Source of the DNA: Bacteroides faecium
GTDB taxonomy: Bacteria; Bacteroidota; Bacteroidia; Bacteroidales; Bacteroidaceae
Assembly: GCF_012113595.1 (NCBI RefSeq)
Contig: NZ_CP050831.1
Coordinates: 6,696,001 to 6,760,000, forward strand
Direction: 5' to 3'
Length of the DNA: 64,000 bases
Part shown: piece after piece, positions 1 through 9,174 of the stretch
Numbering within the stretch: position 1 is the stretch's first letter
Layout of the letters: each line of letters opens with the position of its first letter
Program-made: the position numbers and the translations under genes
Notes under the pieces: model-generated
Seen by the model: the letters and a program-made list of their open reading frames with translations, nothing else
Database searches by the model: none
What the model was told of the DNA's origin: nothing

Positions 1-1287
1 CTGATTCACTTTAGGAACTTCAATGCCCGAAGGCCATAGTTCGGCATCCGTTTTCGGATAAACAGATGTATAGTCGCTGCCTGTCCAGTAATTGACTACT
101 TTTGCGTCATTACCATTTCCCGTGCGGTCGACAACAACTGTTCCCGTGCCCTCATCAAATTTCCAGTAGGCACGCAAGTCCGGTTGTCCCTGCGGCTCGG
201 GGATGTCGTACATATTCTCCCATATTTGCTCTGCGGTACGTGCCACGCTCCAGATACGCGCTTCGCAGATTTCTCCGTCAAACTGGCGGCTGGGGTCGTG
301 CGACTCTCCGTAAGAACGTCCGAAATAGAAGTTGAAGTCGCCACCGTTTCCTTACTCGTTGTCCGGTTTCTTATCACCCAAGCTGACGGTAGTCAAATCG
401 GTAGTACCATGGTTGGTGTCTATGCTTTGCAACTTGCCGTTTACATAGAAGGCAATTGTCTTCGTCGCCAAGTCCCATGTCATAGCAATGTGGTACCATT
501 CGCCTGCCTGCAAGAGTTTCGAGTTGCTGGCTTCGGGGAATTTCCCGAAAGAGGTCTGTACCTGCAACTGCTGGCGCGGGTAGCTCGCATCTCCGATTCG
601 CAGGCAGAGATATTGCTCGATGCCCATCAAAGAAGAGATTTCTTTCTCGAACTGGCTCACCCGTACAATCACTTCCATCGTGATAGCCGGCAGGTTATTC
701 ACGACATCTGCCGTAGGACTGCCCAGGTCGAATCCCGGCACGGTGACATAGACATTCTTCAGATTCATCGCCGTGGTAATGGCACTTGAGCGACGTACCA
801 GATAATACATGGTACGCGAACCGTCCATAAGGCCGATTCCTTCGGCTCCGCCTATGGTAAGCGGGCAAAGATAGGTGACATCAATTTCCAGTTCGTCCAA
901 TTTGGAGAAGTGGAGATTCACGTCTTCGGAAGTGGTCTTTCCTGCAGGAATGACTACGGAAGGTTTCGACAATTGAAAATACTTCTCGGACAGCGCCTCG
1001 TATTGAGTGCCGTTCTTCGCATTATAACTGTTGACTAATGCTTTGTCTATATTGAAATGAACGGTGACGTCACTTCCTGCCGGATAGGACAGCTTCGCCG
1101 CAAAGGTTTTGGTCTGTTCCGTCACCTTGCGGTTAAAGGTGAAGGTTTCAGCATTCTTCACGGATGCCACATTCAGGTAGGCAGAGTTATCGAATGGAGA
1201 ACGGTTGCTGTAATCCGTATTATCACATGCAGCCGCAAGTAACAGGGTCGCAGCTACGATGCAGTAGTAAAAATAGTGTCTTCGCAT
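1..1287 (-). pseudogene. DUF1735/LamG surface lipoprotein, interrupted by an in-frame stop, runs off the window edge
   Basis: Reading from the ATG at 1287, the protein has a lipoprotein signal with Cys21, a DUF1735-like beta-rich domain at about residues 35-150 and the start of a concanavalin/LamG domain from about residue 170. A TAA at 352-354 stops it after 311 residues (last residues DKKPDNE). The same frame stays open for all 117 codons from 351 to position 1 and continues the LamG fold, for example FYFGRSYGES, EARIWSVART and AYWKFDEGTGT. This is therefore a single-codon interruption rather than a natural end. It is the last visible gene of the sigma/FecR/SusC/SusD operon; relatives in N-glycan PULs are surface glycan-binding proteins. 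A truncated product, a recent pseudogene, or a sequencing error are all possible. The domain names are my recognition; the stop and the open frame beyond it are read directly. Confidence 0.8.
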
Positions 1288-1299
1288 AGCTTGACGGAT

Positions 1300-2193
1300 T
1301 TAATGAACCGGTGCAGGATTCAGAAACTGAATACCGCCACGGGTCTGTTTATAAATAATATCAGCGTCGTAGTAGTCGGCAGATATGTTAAATATGGCAA
1401 TACCTCCCAACGGTCCCATAGTGAGGGCGCTAGATGCAGCACCGGTAATGGAGTTCCGCGTCACTCCGTTATAATCGGTCAGCGTGGCGCCGGGGACAAC
1501 TGCCAGCAGCAAGCGGTCGGCAGCCGTTTTCCCGTGGTCCGTAGCAAGGCGGACGACCACTTCCACATCATACTCGTCTGCGGCAGACGAGATGTCCAAT
1601 ACGAAGTAATCGAAAAGGCTGCGGGACGATTCGGGAAGCATGGACGGGGTTCCTTCAAAAACCAACAGGCAGTCGGTTTGTCCCAAGGCGTCGGTCATGT
1701 TTTTTATTGTGGACGCATCTACGGATGAAGAGGAGCCCAGCGTTATTCCGTCAAATATTCCTTTACGGACAGCGTCGGTGGCTGCGGAAATGGAATTATT
1801 CAGTTCTTCCTTAGCCGAGGCGTCTATATAGTATAGTACCCGTGTGCCATAGTCCGCACGTACCAGTTTCATGTCTTCACGGTCATAGTCGGAAAGGCGG
1901 TTTGCATTACGCATAGTTACTATATCTATGCTATCAGGCAGAGAGCGCAGAAAATCTTTTTCGCTCGAAGATACTTCCGGTGCATTGTCCAGTCTTGCGT
2001 AGACCAAAGCGTGTTTCGATGCTTTATACGCCCGTAGTTTTTGGGTGTAGGCAGCGTATTGCTCCGGATTCTGTTCTTTGAATCCATTTATTTGACTATC
2101 GTGAATTTCCAGTTCTGTCCAATCATCGCAGCCGATAGGGACGAATACCAGAAAGATAGCCAAACATAGATTGAATATTGATTTATAGTTCAT
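1300..2193 (-). CDS. GH18-like surface lipoprotein of a PUL (chitinase_18-type, probably non-catalytic)
   Basis: The 297-residue protein has a lipoprotein signal ending at Cys22 (VPIGC) and then an alpha/beta body that resembles the GH18-like proteins that follow SusD in N-glycan PULs. A catalytic GH18 strand would carry DxxDxDxE; the matching strand here, FDGITLGS at about residues 147-154, keeps only the first Asp. I therefore infer a glycan-binding rather than hydrolytic role at the cell surface. It lies 46 bases downstream of susD and 12 bases upstream of the DUF1735/LamG gene, clearly in the same operon. The family call rests on context and on the weak barrel-like pattern (strand VLYYIDA, then FDGI, then DCLLVFEG). 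Confidence 0.72.
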   Translation of the reverse strand: MNYKSIFNLCLAIFLVFVPIGCDDWTELEIHDSQINGFKEQNPEQYAAYTQKLRAYKASKHALVYARLDNAPEVSSSEKDFLRSLPDSIDIVTMRNANRLSDYDREDMKLVRADYGTRVLYYIDASAKEELNNSISAATDAVRKGIFDGITLGSSSSVDASTIKNMTDALGQTDCLLVFEGTPSMLPESSRSLFDYFVLDISSAADEYDVEVVVRLATDHGKTAADRLLLAVVPGATLTDYNGVTRNSITGAASSALTMGPLGGIAIFNISADYYDADIIYKQTRGGIQFLNPAPVH

Positions 2194-2239
2194 ACTCTTA
2201 TTGATTTAAGATGTTCTATTGAGTTCATTTTTTTATTCC

Positions 2240-3844
2240 CTAATTCCCCGAATGGTTCTTTGTGTCCCACCAGAGCCGGGTTCCGGCAGCGTCGGGGCCA
2301 TTCAGCATTTGCACGGCCTGTCCGATATAGGCAGGGTTCGAGTTATACTCATCAGCAGGGAAAGGCAGGCGGCGGGGGCCGATGGTTACGTCGACACTGT
2401 TGTCCGGGTCTTTATTTTCCACCGCGGGCAGCAGCTTCGGATAACCTGTGCGGCGGTGCTCCGCCCATGCTTCCACGCCCAACGGGAAAATAGCAATCCA
2501 CTTCTGCGTGATAATACGTTCAAGATTCTTTTCAAAATTTTCGGCGCCCGGTTCCCAAGCAATAGTAATGGTACTGACGGCAGGATGGCTGTATTCCCCC
2601 ATCGGGTCTACATAGTCGGCAGGAATTTTTTCGCTATCCTTTGCGTATGCGTCGGCTCCGGACGCTTTGCGTTCGTCGAAAGATAAGAAGATTGCTTTTT
2701 CATACAATGCCTGTGCGTCTCCGCCCATTGTCCAGCCACGCAATGCGCCTTCGGCACGAAGGAAAGTCACTTCGGCGGCATTCATCCAAAGGTAAGGGTC
2801 GGTGCTGCTGATTACCTGTTTGGAGTAAAGGTTAATCATGTCGTCTTTCTTCTTGGTGAAGATGCCGATGCGTACTCCGTAGTAATCATATACGTCCACT
2901 TTCTCACCTTCCTGGTCTACTGTCTGCACTCCCTTGACAAGCATTTTATCCAAGCGAGGGTCGTCATACCCCTTCATAATAGAGACAAGGTCGGCACTGA
3001 TCCGATAGTCGCTCCAGTTGTTGAACAGCAGTTCGGAGCGATTTTCCGCGACGTGCAGCAAGGCATTGTCCTCGTTCGATTCGATGACTCCGGCGGCTAC
3101 GGCAGCTTCGGCGACACGCTTTGCTTCGGCAGGATTCACATAACTCATTCGCATGGCGATACGCAGACGCATGGAATGGACGAATTTACGCCACTTGGAG
3201 ATATTTCCGTAATAAAGGTCTTCCAGTTTGCGGAAGGCTTCTGAGGAGAGGTCTTTGTTTTCTTCCAGTATGAGGTCGGCTTCTTCCAGTTCTTTCAGCA
3301 TTTGCGTGTACACTTGTTCCTGCGAATCGTAAGGCACAGCCAAGTCTTCGCCGGTGTTGTCGCTGCTCATCATTTTGGAGTAAGGAATCGGGCCGTACAT
3401 ATCCGTCACACGATGCATGATGCATACGCGGAGAATCTTTCCGAGAGCCAGCGCCACCGGTTCATCGGTCTTGTTCAACATATCGCGGTACTGCGGATAC
3501 ATCTCCGTGATAGGGTCGGCAAAAGGAGATTTGAGCCACCCCTGTTCGGGATTGAATGTGGAGAACTTCATCACCCAAGTGTCTACAATGCCTTCCAGAT
3601 AACCTCCGTAGGCTCCGCCCGCCATTGCGTCCATGAACTGGTAAAGGTGTTCCCGTGTCGGGATAACCAGTCCCTGCATTCCTCTCAACGTCGCACCGAT
3701 AATATGGTTCTCACGTTGCATCTCTTCCGAATCCGCTTCGTACATGCTACGGTTGATGTCACTGTCGAAACAGCCGTTCAATGGCAGCATACATACGGAA
3801 AGGATTAGTATTTGAAGGTAATATATTCGTTTCATGCCAATCAT
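2240..3844 (-). CDS. SusD/RagB-family nutrient-binding outer-membrane lipoprotein
   Basis: The 534-residue product is of usual SusD length. It has a hydrophobic signal and lipobox ending at Cys25, followed by FDSDINRSMYE and a helical TPR-like body (YRDMLNKTDEPVALALGKI, KFVHSMRLRIAMRMSY) with the SusD-type C-terminal segment around PRRLPFPADEYNSNP. SusD proteins form the lid of the SusC transporter and capture oligosaccharides on the cell surface. It starts 5 bases after the susC stop, so the two are co-transcribed. The second ATG at 3835 (MKRIYY) gives a more typical signal peptide and may be the true start. Sequence style fits the SusD-like_2 subgroup; the glycan substrate cannot be read from it. 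Confidence 0.93.
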   Translation of the reverse strand: MIGMKRIYYLQILILSVCMLPLNGCFDSDINRSMYEADSEEMQRENHIIGATLRGMQGLVIPTREHLYQFMDAMAGGAYGGYLEGIVDTWVMKFSTFNPEQGWLKSPFADPITEMYPQYRDMLNKTDEPVALALGKILRVCIMHRVTDMYGPIPYSKMMSSDNTGEDLAVPYDSQEQVYTQMLKELEEADLILEENKDLSSEAFRKLEDLYYGNISKWRKFVHSMRLRIAMRMSYVNPAEAKRVAEAAVAAGVIESNEDNALLHVAENRSELLFNNWSDYRISADLVSIMKGYDDPRLDKMLVKGVQTVDQEGEKVDVYDYYGVRIGIFTKKKDDMINLYSKQVISSTDPYLWMNAAEVTFLRAEGALRGWTMGGDAQALYEKAIFLSFDERKASGADAYAKDSEKIPADYVDPMGEYSHPAVSTITIAWEPGAENFEKNLERIITQKWIAIFPLGVEAWAEHRRTGYPKLLPAVENKDPDNSVDVTIGPRRLPFPADEYNSNPAYIGQAVQMLNGPDAAGTRLWWDTKNHSGN

Positions 3845-3849
3845 AGTAT

Positions 3850-6800
3850 TTAGAAATTAATCTTTATGTTGAATCCTATATTCCGGGAACTCGGCATCAT
3901 GAAGTAGTCGATTCCCTGATAATAGTTGTTCGTAGTAGCCACTGCCTCCGGGTCGAACGGAGCTTTGCAGTAAATCATCCAGAGATTTTTCCCGACAAGG
4001 GAAATGTTCACATCACAGACGTTGCCCAACCAGCGGCGGGGAATGGTGTAACCGATATGTGCTTCCTGCAAACGCAGATTGGTGGCACTGTACGTATAAT
4101 AGGTGGGAAGTCCGCTCTGCGAAGCTACCACGGAGTAGAAACTTTGCGGGTTTACCCGGCTGCGGTCATTCACCCATACACCTCCGGCGTCACGTGCGAC
4201 GGCAGAAGTCTCGGATACTCCGTAGAGGTCGAGATAGGCTTGCGTGGCCGAATAAACGATACCTCCCAGACGGGCGGTAAGCAAGAAGCCGGCATTGATG
4301 CCTTTGTAAGAGAAGCTGTTGTTCCAGGCAAGATTTGCTTTGGGGAGTACGCTTCCCAGTTTGATGTCACCGGCGTTGTCTATTGCGGTAACATTGCCGT
4401 CATTGTCTATCAGGATATTGCCGTTGATGTCACGTTTCAAGTCAGTATGGGTATAGAGGTCGCCCAAGGTACCGCCTTCTTTCAAGATGAATTTCGCTTT
4501 TCCGAAGCCGCGTCCTTCGTCGGTTTTCAGTTCCAGCTTATCGACATTGTAGGTTTTTCCGCTTTCCGGATGGATATAGTCTTTCACCAGTTCGACGATT
4601 TCATTCTTATTGGTGGAGAAAGTGAAACTGCTGTCCCAGCCGAAATCTCCCCAGCGATGTCCGTAGGATAACATGGCTTCAAAACCGTAGTTACGTACGT
4701 AGCCGGTCTGTACATAGAGCTTGTCATATCCCGACGATACGGGGAGCTGGGGGTCGAATGTCTGATTATAGGTGTTGGCATAATAAAATGAGCCGCTAAA
4801 CTTCAAGTCTTTGAACAGAGTGGCGTCCAGACCGATTTCCCAAGAGTCGGTACGCTCCGGATAAAGTTTTCCGATAGGATAATGTGTCTGAGATTTCCAG
4901 TCCTGCTTGTTCGCGTCATAAGCATAAGTGGGATAGGTAAGGAAACGCGGATAAGGCGTACCCACCGAACTGAACGAGCCGCGCACTTTGAGATAATCCA
5001 CCCATTCCGGAAGTGTCACCATTTCTGAGATGACTGCCGAAAGTCCGACAGACGGATAGAAGAAGGAAGCCTGCGGAGAGTGCGTCAACTGGGATGCCCA
5101 GTCGTTACGTCCGGTCAAGGTAAGGTAGAGCATGCTCTTCCAACCCACTTCGGCGCTGGCGAAAATGGATTCTGTGGCTTCGCGCCAACCTACTTGTGTA
5201 GCTCGTTTCTTGGCATTATCCAAGTCATAGACATTGAACAGGTTAGGGATACCCGTATCACGTATCGGTCCGGCATAACCGAGTTCCTTGCTAGTGACTC
5301 CGCTATAACTGGCACCGATATTGGCTACAATCGTAAAGTCCTGAATACGCTTGTTGATATTGACGAGGACATCTGCATAGGTCTGCGAGAACTGTCCGTT
5401 GTTTACGGTGTAATGTCCCTGCGAACTACCGTCGGTCAGTGTCGTACTGGTGCTTGCATAAAGTTTTCCTTCATACTCACTGTGCGTATTGTCAATACGG
5501 ACACGCCCTGCCACATTCAGCCAGTCGAGGATTTGATAGCTCAAACCTGCCGATGCCATATAACGCTTCTTGGTGTTGAGACGGAGATTACGATAGGCTA
5601 TCCAGTAAGGATTCTGCATACGAAGGTCACCCTCACCCTGCGGCCAGAACTGTACACTAATCTTACGCGCCTCATCCCAACGCTCGAAGTTCTTCACCAA
5701 GGAAAAATCGTCTCCCCTTGGAAAGAGGTAAGCGGAAACCAACGGATTGGAATATTGCCCCTGATTGGTCATGTTCCGGTCGTTTTGAAGGATATAGCTG
5801 GCACTGACATCCAGCTTCATTTTATCATTGAGAAAACTGGTCGTATTGCGGAAAGTGAAGTTATACCGGTTGTATCTATTGTTCGGAACCATTCCTGCCG
5901 AATTAACGGCGGCAGCCGAGAAGAATGTCTGGTTCTTGTCCGTACCGGTGGATAAAGTAACCGAATTGGTATATACCGCACCTGTATCAAAGAAAACGGT
6001 AGGTTCGTAACCTGTTTGGGCGGCAGGATTCAGCTTCGGCCCCCAACTGTAAATGCTGGAATTTCCTGTTTTTCCATTACTACCCGTTCCGTAGCGACCT
6101 TGGAAATCGGGCATCTTGAAAGGTTTCAGCCATTCGAAGCCACTTGATACTCCGACTTGCAGTTTGCCGATTGCTCCTTTTTTAGTAGTGATGACAATTG
6201 CTCCATTCGCAGCGTTGCTACCGTAAAGGGCAGCCGCAGCCGCTCCCGTCAGCACGGAAATACTTTCAATATCTTCCGGATTGATGTCGGCAATCCCTTC
6301 GGTCGCACCTTTCGAACCAAATTCCGTATCACCTCCACCACCGGAGTTATACATCGGTATACCGTCGATAACGTACAAGGCGTTGCTGCTCTGCTCAATG
6401 GATTTCGTACCGCGCATCACTACCCTACTCGCTCCACCTACTCCGGAAGAACTGGTATTGATGGTAACACCCGCTACCTTGCCACTCAGACTATTTACAA
6501 AGTTGGCGTCTTTTATCTGAGTCAGTTCGTCTGATTTTACTTGCTGAACATTGTAGCTCAACGCTTTCTGCTCACGCTTGATGCCGAGTGCCGTTACCAC
6601 GACTTCACTCAGCAGTTTCGCGTCCGAAGCCAATTGTACGTTATACGTATTTTGCGCACCCACCTTTACCGTTTGCGGGGTATAGCCCACATAGGTGATA
6701 CTCAACGTACTGCCGGCGGGGGCTTCAAGCGCGAAGTTACCATCCATATCAGTGATAGAACCGATAGTCGTTCCTTTCACAAGAACGTTTACACCAATCA

Positions 6801-7212
6801 GAGGTTCTCCCTGTTCGTCGAGCACACGTCCGGTGATACGTTTGACAGGAGATTGTTCCGCTTCTTTCTTTTCCTGCGGAACGATGATTACATATTTTCC
6901 TTTCAACTGGTAGGTGTAGTCCGTACCTTTCAGGATTTCTTTCAGAGAGGTTTCCAACGTTGCCTTTTCGAGGGCAAGGTCAATGGAAGGTTTGTTTACC
7001 AACTGTGACTCATTGTAGCCGACGGACAATTTTGTCTGCTTTTCTACTTCTTTCAGTGCCTCAATGACCGATATGTTTTTCTTATGAATCGTAATCCGGG
7101 CATTGCTGCTTTGAGAAAAAGCGGGGATAGAAACAAGCAGGCAGCACAAAAAAAGCATAAATACTCGGCTCATTGCCTGCTTATTGGCTAGATTTTCATA
7201 AATTTGCTGCAT
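3850..7212 (-). CDS. SusC/RagA-family TonB-dependent outer-membrane transporter with STN signalling domain
   Basis: The 1120-residue protein has a signal peptide ending near AFSQ, then an STN domain (about residues 40-118) that in FecA-like systems touches the anti-sigma factor. A carboxypeptidase-regulatory-like domain follows (RITGRVLDEQGEPLIGVNV, about 125-205), then a plug (about 215-340, VVTALGIKREQKALSYNV) and a long beta-barrel that ends in Phe (NIKINF), as outer-membrane barrels do. It imports oligosaccharides into the periplasm with energy from TonB-ExbBD. The STN domain together with the neighbouring FecR and ECF sigma genes shows that the PUL is induced by trans-envelope signalling. 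An alternative start is the Met at residue 14 (MSRVFML). Confidence 0.96.
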   Translation of the reverse strand: MQQIYENLANKQAMSRVFMLFLCCLLVSIPAFSQSSNARITIHKKNISVIEALKEVEKQTKLSVGYNESQLVNKPSIDLALEKATLETSLKEILKGTDYTYQLKGKYVIIVPQEKKEAEQSPVKRITGRVLDEQGEPLIGVNVLVKGTTIGSITDMDGNFALEAPAGSTLSITYVGYTPQTVKVGAQNTYNVQLASDAKLLSEVVVTALGIKREQKALSYNVQQVKSDELTQIKDANFVNSLSGKVAGVTINTSSSGVGGASRVVMRGTKSIEQSSNALYVIDGIPMYNSGGGGDTEFGSKGATEGIADINPEDIESISVLTGAAAAALYGSNAANGAIVITTKKGAIGKLQVGVSSGFEWLKPFKMPDFQGRYGTGSNGKTGNSSIYSWGPKLNPAAQTGYEPTVFFDTGAVYTNSVTLSTGTDKNQTFFSAAAVNSAGMVPNNRYNRYNFTFRNTTSFLNDKMKLDVSASYILQNDRNMTNQGQYSNPLVSAYLFPRGDDFSLVKNFERWDEARKISVQFWPQGEGDLRMQNPYWIAYRNLRLNTKKRYMASAGLSYQILDWLNVAGRVRIDNTHSEYEGKLYASTSTTLTDGSSQGHYTVNNGQFSQTYADVLVNINKRIQDFTIVANIGASYSGVTSKELGYAGPIRDTGIPNLFNVYDLDNAKKRATQVGWREATESIFASAEVGWKSMLYLTLTGRNDWASQLTHSPQASFFYPSVGLSAVISEMVTLPEWVDYLKVRGSFSSVGTPYPRFLTYPTYAYDANKQDWKSQTHYPIGKLYPERTDSWEIGLDATLFKDLKFSGSFYYANTYNQTFDPQLPVSSGYDKLYVQTGYVRNYGFEAMLSYGHRWGDFGWDSSFTFSTNKNEIVELVKDYIHPESGKTYNVDKLELKTDEGRGFGKAKFILKEGGTLGDLYTHTDLKRDINGNILIDNDGNVTAIDNAGDIKLGSVLPKANLAWNNSFSYKGINAGFLLTARLGGIVYSATQAYLDLYGVSETSAVARDAGGVWVNDRSRVNPQSFYSVVASQSGLPTYYTYSATNLRLQEAHIGYTIPRRWLGNVCDVNISLVGKNLWMIYCKAPFDPEAVATTNNYYQGIDYFMMPSSRNIGFNIKINF

Positions 7213-7432
7213 CTTCTTAGTATTAGTTTATACAGATAAAGTTAGATTCTCGAATTTAGTAGCGTCTGGTTAACGCTAATAGTAAGAATTTGGATTTCAC
7301 ATCCGGGAGAAGCTGCAACCTTCTTCCGGATATTTTTTCTACATAGGCTTTTCGGTTTTCAAGGTTAAGTACTTATATACAGTTCTATTTATTACGCTGT
7401 CATCTTGAGCGTAAACGAGAGATTTCTTCTTT
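7213..7432 (-). promoter_or_regulatory. Intergenic region between fecR and susC, expected ECF-sigma-dependent promoter
   Basis: This 220-base gap separates the anti-sigma gene from susC. I see no TAnnTTTG box close to the susC start on the minus strand, which fits use of the dedicated ECF sigma. The exact promoter cannot be assigned by eye. Confidence 0.4.
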
Positions 7433-8416
7433 TCACCGATGGGTCAGATAACATTTATCTTCCACGATTTTATAATCTATCGTTCCCGTCACACGGGCAA
7501 TGATATCCATTATTTCTTCTATCGAAGCATTAGGGTCGAAGCTAAGATTGAAACGGTCTTTCTTCAGGCTACGGAAACTGTAAACGAATGTATATGGATA
7601 TTTTCGTTCGAGCCGGGTGAATATCTCTTCCATTGTCATACTACGGAACACTGTTTCTCCCCGTTGCCAGGCTGTCACATCCTGCATATCCGGACGAAGC
7701 ACGTTGCCGGAACAGGTACTTTTATTGTAAGCCAACTGTTCGTTCGGTTCCAGTATTTTTTGTTCCTGCCGGTTATTATATTCTACCAATACGCTCCCTG
7801 AAATCAGTGTTGCCGTCACTTCTTCCTCATTCGGATAGGCTGTCACATTAAATTCCGTTCCTAAGGCAGTGACTTGAAAGTCGGAAGTTTTCACGATGAA
7901 CGGATGTTTCTCGTCCTGCTTCACTTTGAAATCGGCTTCGCCTACCAAATAGACGCAACGTGTGTCACCCGTAAATTGCTGTGGATATAACAGCGTACTC
8001 TGTGAGTTTATCATCACTTGTGTACCGTCCGGCAAAGTGATATTCCGTATTTCGGCAGTAGGAATGTAAGCCTGTAACAAATCCGGTGCCTGGCGGTTCT
8101 GCAACGCCCAATAAACGGAAGCAGCAGATACGGCTATCAGCAAGGCGGCTGCTATCCGCCAGACAATCAAACGGGTATGTAAAGAGTGAATCCGGCGTCT
8201 TGTCCCTATTCCTGTAAATGCATGCATTCGTTCCAAGGAATGTTGATAACCGGGGACTGTCTTCGATTCGGTATTCTCCCACAGTTCACTCAATGTTTGT
8301 TCTTTCTCCTCTTCATGTTCTTTATCCATCAACCAGGTACGAAAATCCCAGTCGACTTCTTTCGGATAGTCGTGTTTGATGTAGCGGCTGATAATGTCGT
8401 GAATATAATTCTTCAT
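7433..8416 (-). CDS. FecR-family anti-sigma factor (DUF4974)
   Basis: The 327-residue protein has a cytoplasmic N-terminus, which should hold the sigma factor, one membrane segment at about residues 83-105 (LIVWRIAAALLIAVSAAS), a periplasmic FecR domain (about 115-215, with ITLPDGTQVMINSQSTLLYP) and a C-terminal DUF4974 domain (about 255-323). It should relay the state of the SusC STN domain to the ECF sigma factor. The gene lies between sigma (61 bases upstream) and susC (220 bases downstream), the standard arrangement of such PULs. Confidence 0.95.
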   Translation of the reverse strand: MKNYIHDIISRYIKHDYPKEVDWDFRTWLMDKEHEEEKEQTLSELWENTESKTVPGYQHSLERMHAFTGIGTRRRIHSLHTRLIVWRIAAALLIAVSAASVYWALQNRQAPDLLQAYIPTAEIRNITLPDGTQVMINSQSTLLYPQQFTGDTRCVYLVGEADFKVKQDEKHPFIVKTSDFQVTALGTEFNVTAYPNEEEVTATLISGSVLVEYNNRQEQKILEPNEQLAYNKSTCSGNVLRPDMQDVTAWQRGETVFRSMTMEEIFTRLERKYPYTFVYSFRSLKKDRFNLSFDPNASIEEIMDIIARVTGTIDYKIVEDKCYLTHR

Positions 8417-8477
8417 AAAGGTATTTATTTAGTTCTTTTAAAACGCTTACATAAATACCACTATTCAGAAAAAGAAA

Positions 8478-9029
8478 CTACGGAAGAATATGGAAGGTAA
8501 TAACAAACATTAACACTTTACGAAGTTCAGTCAGTGTCTTATAGATGTGGTCTTCTACCGTACGTAGGGGGATTTGCAGCTTTTCAGCTATTTCTTTATG
8601 AGAGAACCCGTCGAAACGGCTCATTTCAAACACTTCTTTCCGGCGGGGCGGCAATTGGTTCAACGCCAGTTCAATGAGCATCAGCATTTCTTTATGATAC
8701 AAATTTTCCAGTAAGGAAGTGTCTTCATCGCACAGTTCACCGATTAACTGCGACTTGATTACCTTACTCTCGTATTCCTGTTCTATCTTCTGATGCTTGA
8801 ACAGGTTGAATATTTCATTTCGGGTAACGGTGTACAGATAACCCGTCATGCTTTCCTGCCCCTCCCATAATTCGGGACGAGTCCATAACTTAAGAAATAT
8901 ATTCTGGGCAATATCCTCTGCATCCTCCTCCGACTTGGTCAACAACCGCGCAAAATTCTTGACTCGTGGGAAGTTGGCGGCATAAAACTGCTCAAAACGG
9001 GCATCTATGTCGTCTCTCTTTCCATTCAT
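8478..9029 (-). CDS. ECF-type RNA polymerase sigma factor of the PUL
   Basis: The 183-residue protein carries sigma region 2 (FPRVKNFARLLTKSEEDAED, then IFLKLW, residues about 19-50) and sigma region 4 with its helix-turn-helix (LPPRRKEVFEMSRFDGFSHK through RTVEDHIYKTL, about 128-170). Nothing else is present, as in ECF/FecI sigma factors. It should direct transcription of the downstream susC operon when the FecR partner is triggered. A TATATTTG box at 9059-9066 on the same strand gives the housekeeping promoter for the sigma-anti-sigma pair. The C-terminus (VLMFVITFHILP) is unusually hydrophobic but short. Confidence 0.94.
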   Translation of the reverse strand: MNGKRDDIDARFEQFYAANFPRVKNFARLLTKSEEDAEDIAQNIFLKLWTRPELWEGQESMTGYLYTVTRNEIFNLFKHQKIEQEYESKVIKSQLIGELCDEDTSLLENLYHKEMLMLIELALNQLPPRRKEVFEMSRFDGFSHKEIAEKLQIPLRTVEDHIYKTLTELRKVLMFVITFHILP

Positions 9030-9058
9030 TTGTTAAGGCTTTTACAATGAAAGTTGGA

Positions 9059-9066
9059 CAAATATA
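9059..9066 (-). promoter_or_regulatory. Bacteroides -7 box upstream of the ECF sigma gene
   Basis: The minus strand reads TATATTTG here, matching TAnnTTTG, with a TTTG about 18 bases further upstream as a plausible -33 element. It lies 30 bases before the sigma start codon. Confidence 0.6.
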
Positions 9067-9104
9067 GACAAAATTAGGAGAAGACAAAGAATATAAACAA
9101 AAAA

Positions 9105-9146
9105 TATCCCGCTCTTCCAGACCGGAGTAGTCCAAAAAGCGGGATA
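9105..9146 (-). terminator. Rho-independent terminator after mutB
   Basis: Perfect 9-base arms TATCCCGCT (9105-9113) and AGCGGGATA (9138-9146) form a hairpin. On the minus strand it is followed by a T-rich run. It lies 28 bases after the mutB stop and separates it from the divergently placed sigma promoter. Confidence 0.8.
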
Positions 9147-9174
9147 AATTATACTAAAAGAGAACTTTCAGTGA

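Noticed and set aside
5080..5955. Long plus-strand open frame (291 codons) inside susC
   Set aside because: It is an antisense shadow of a well-supported SusC gene; the protein shows no domain structure.
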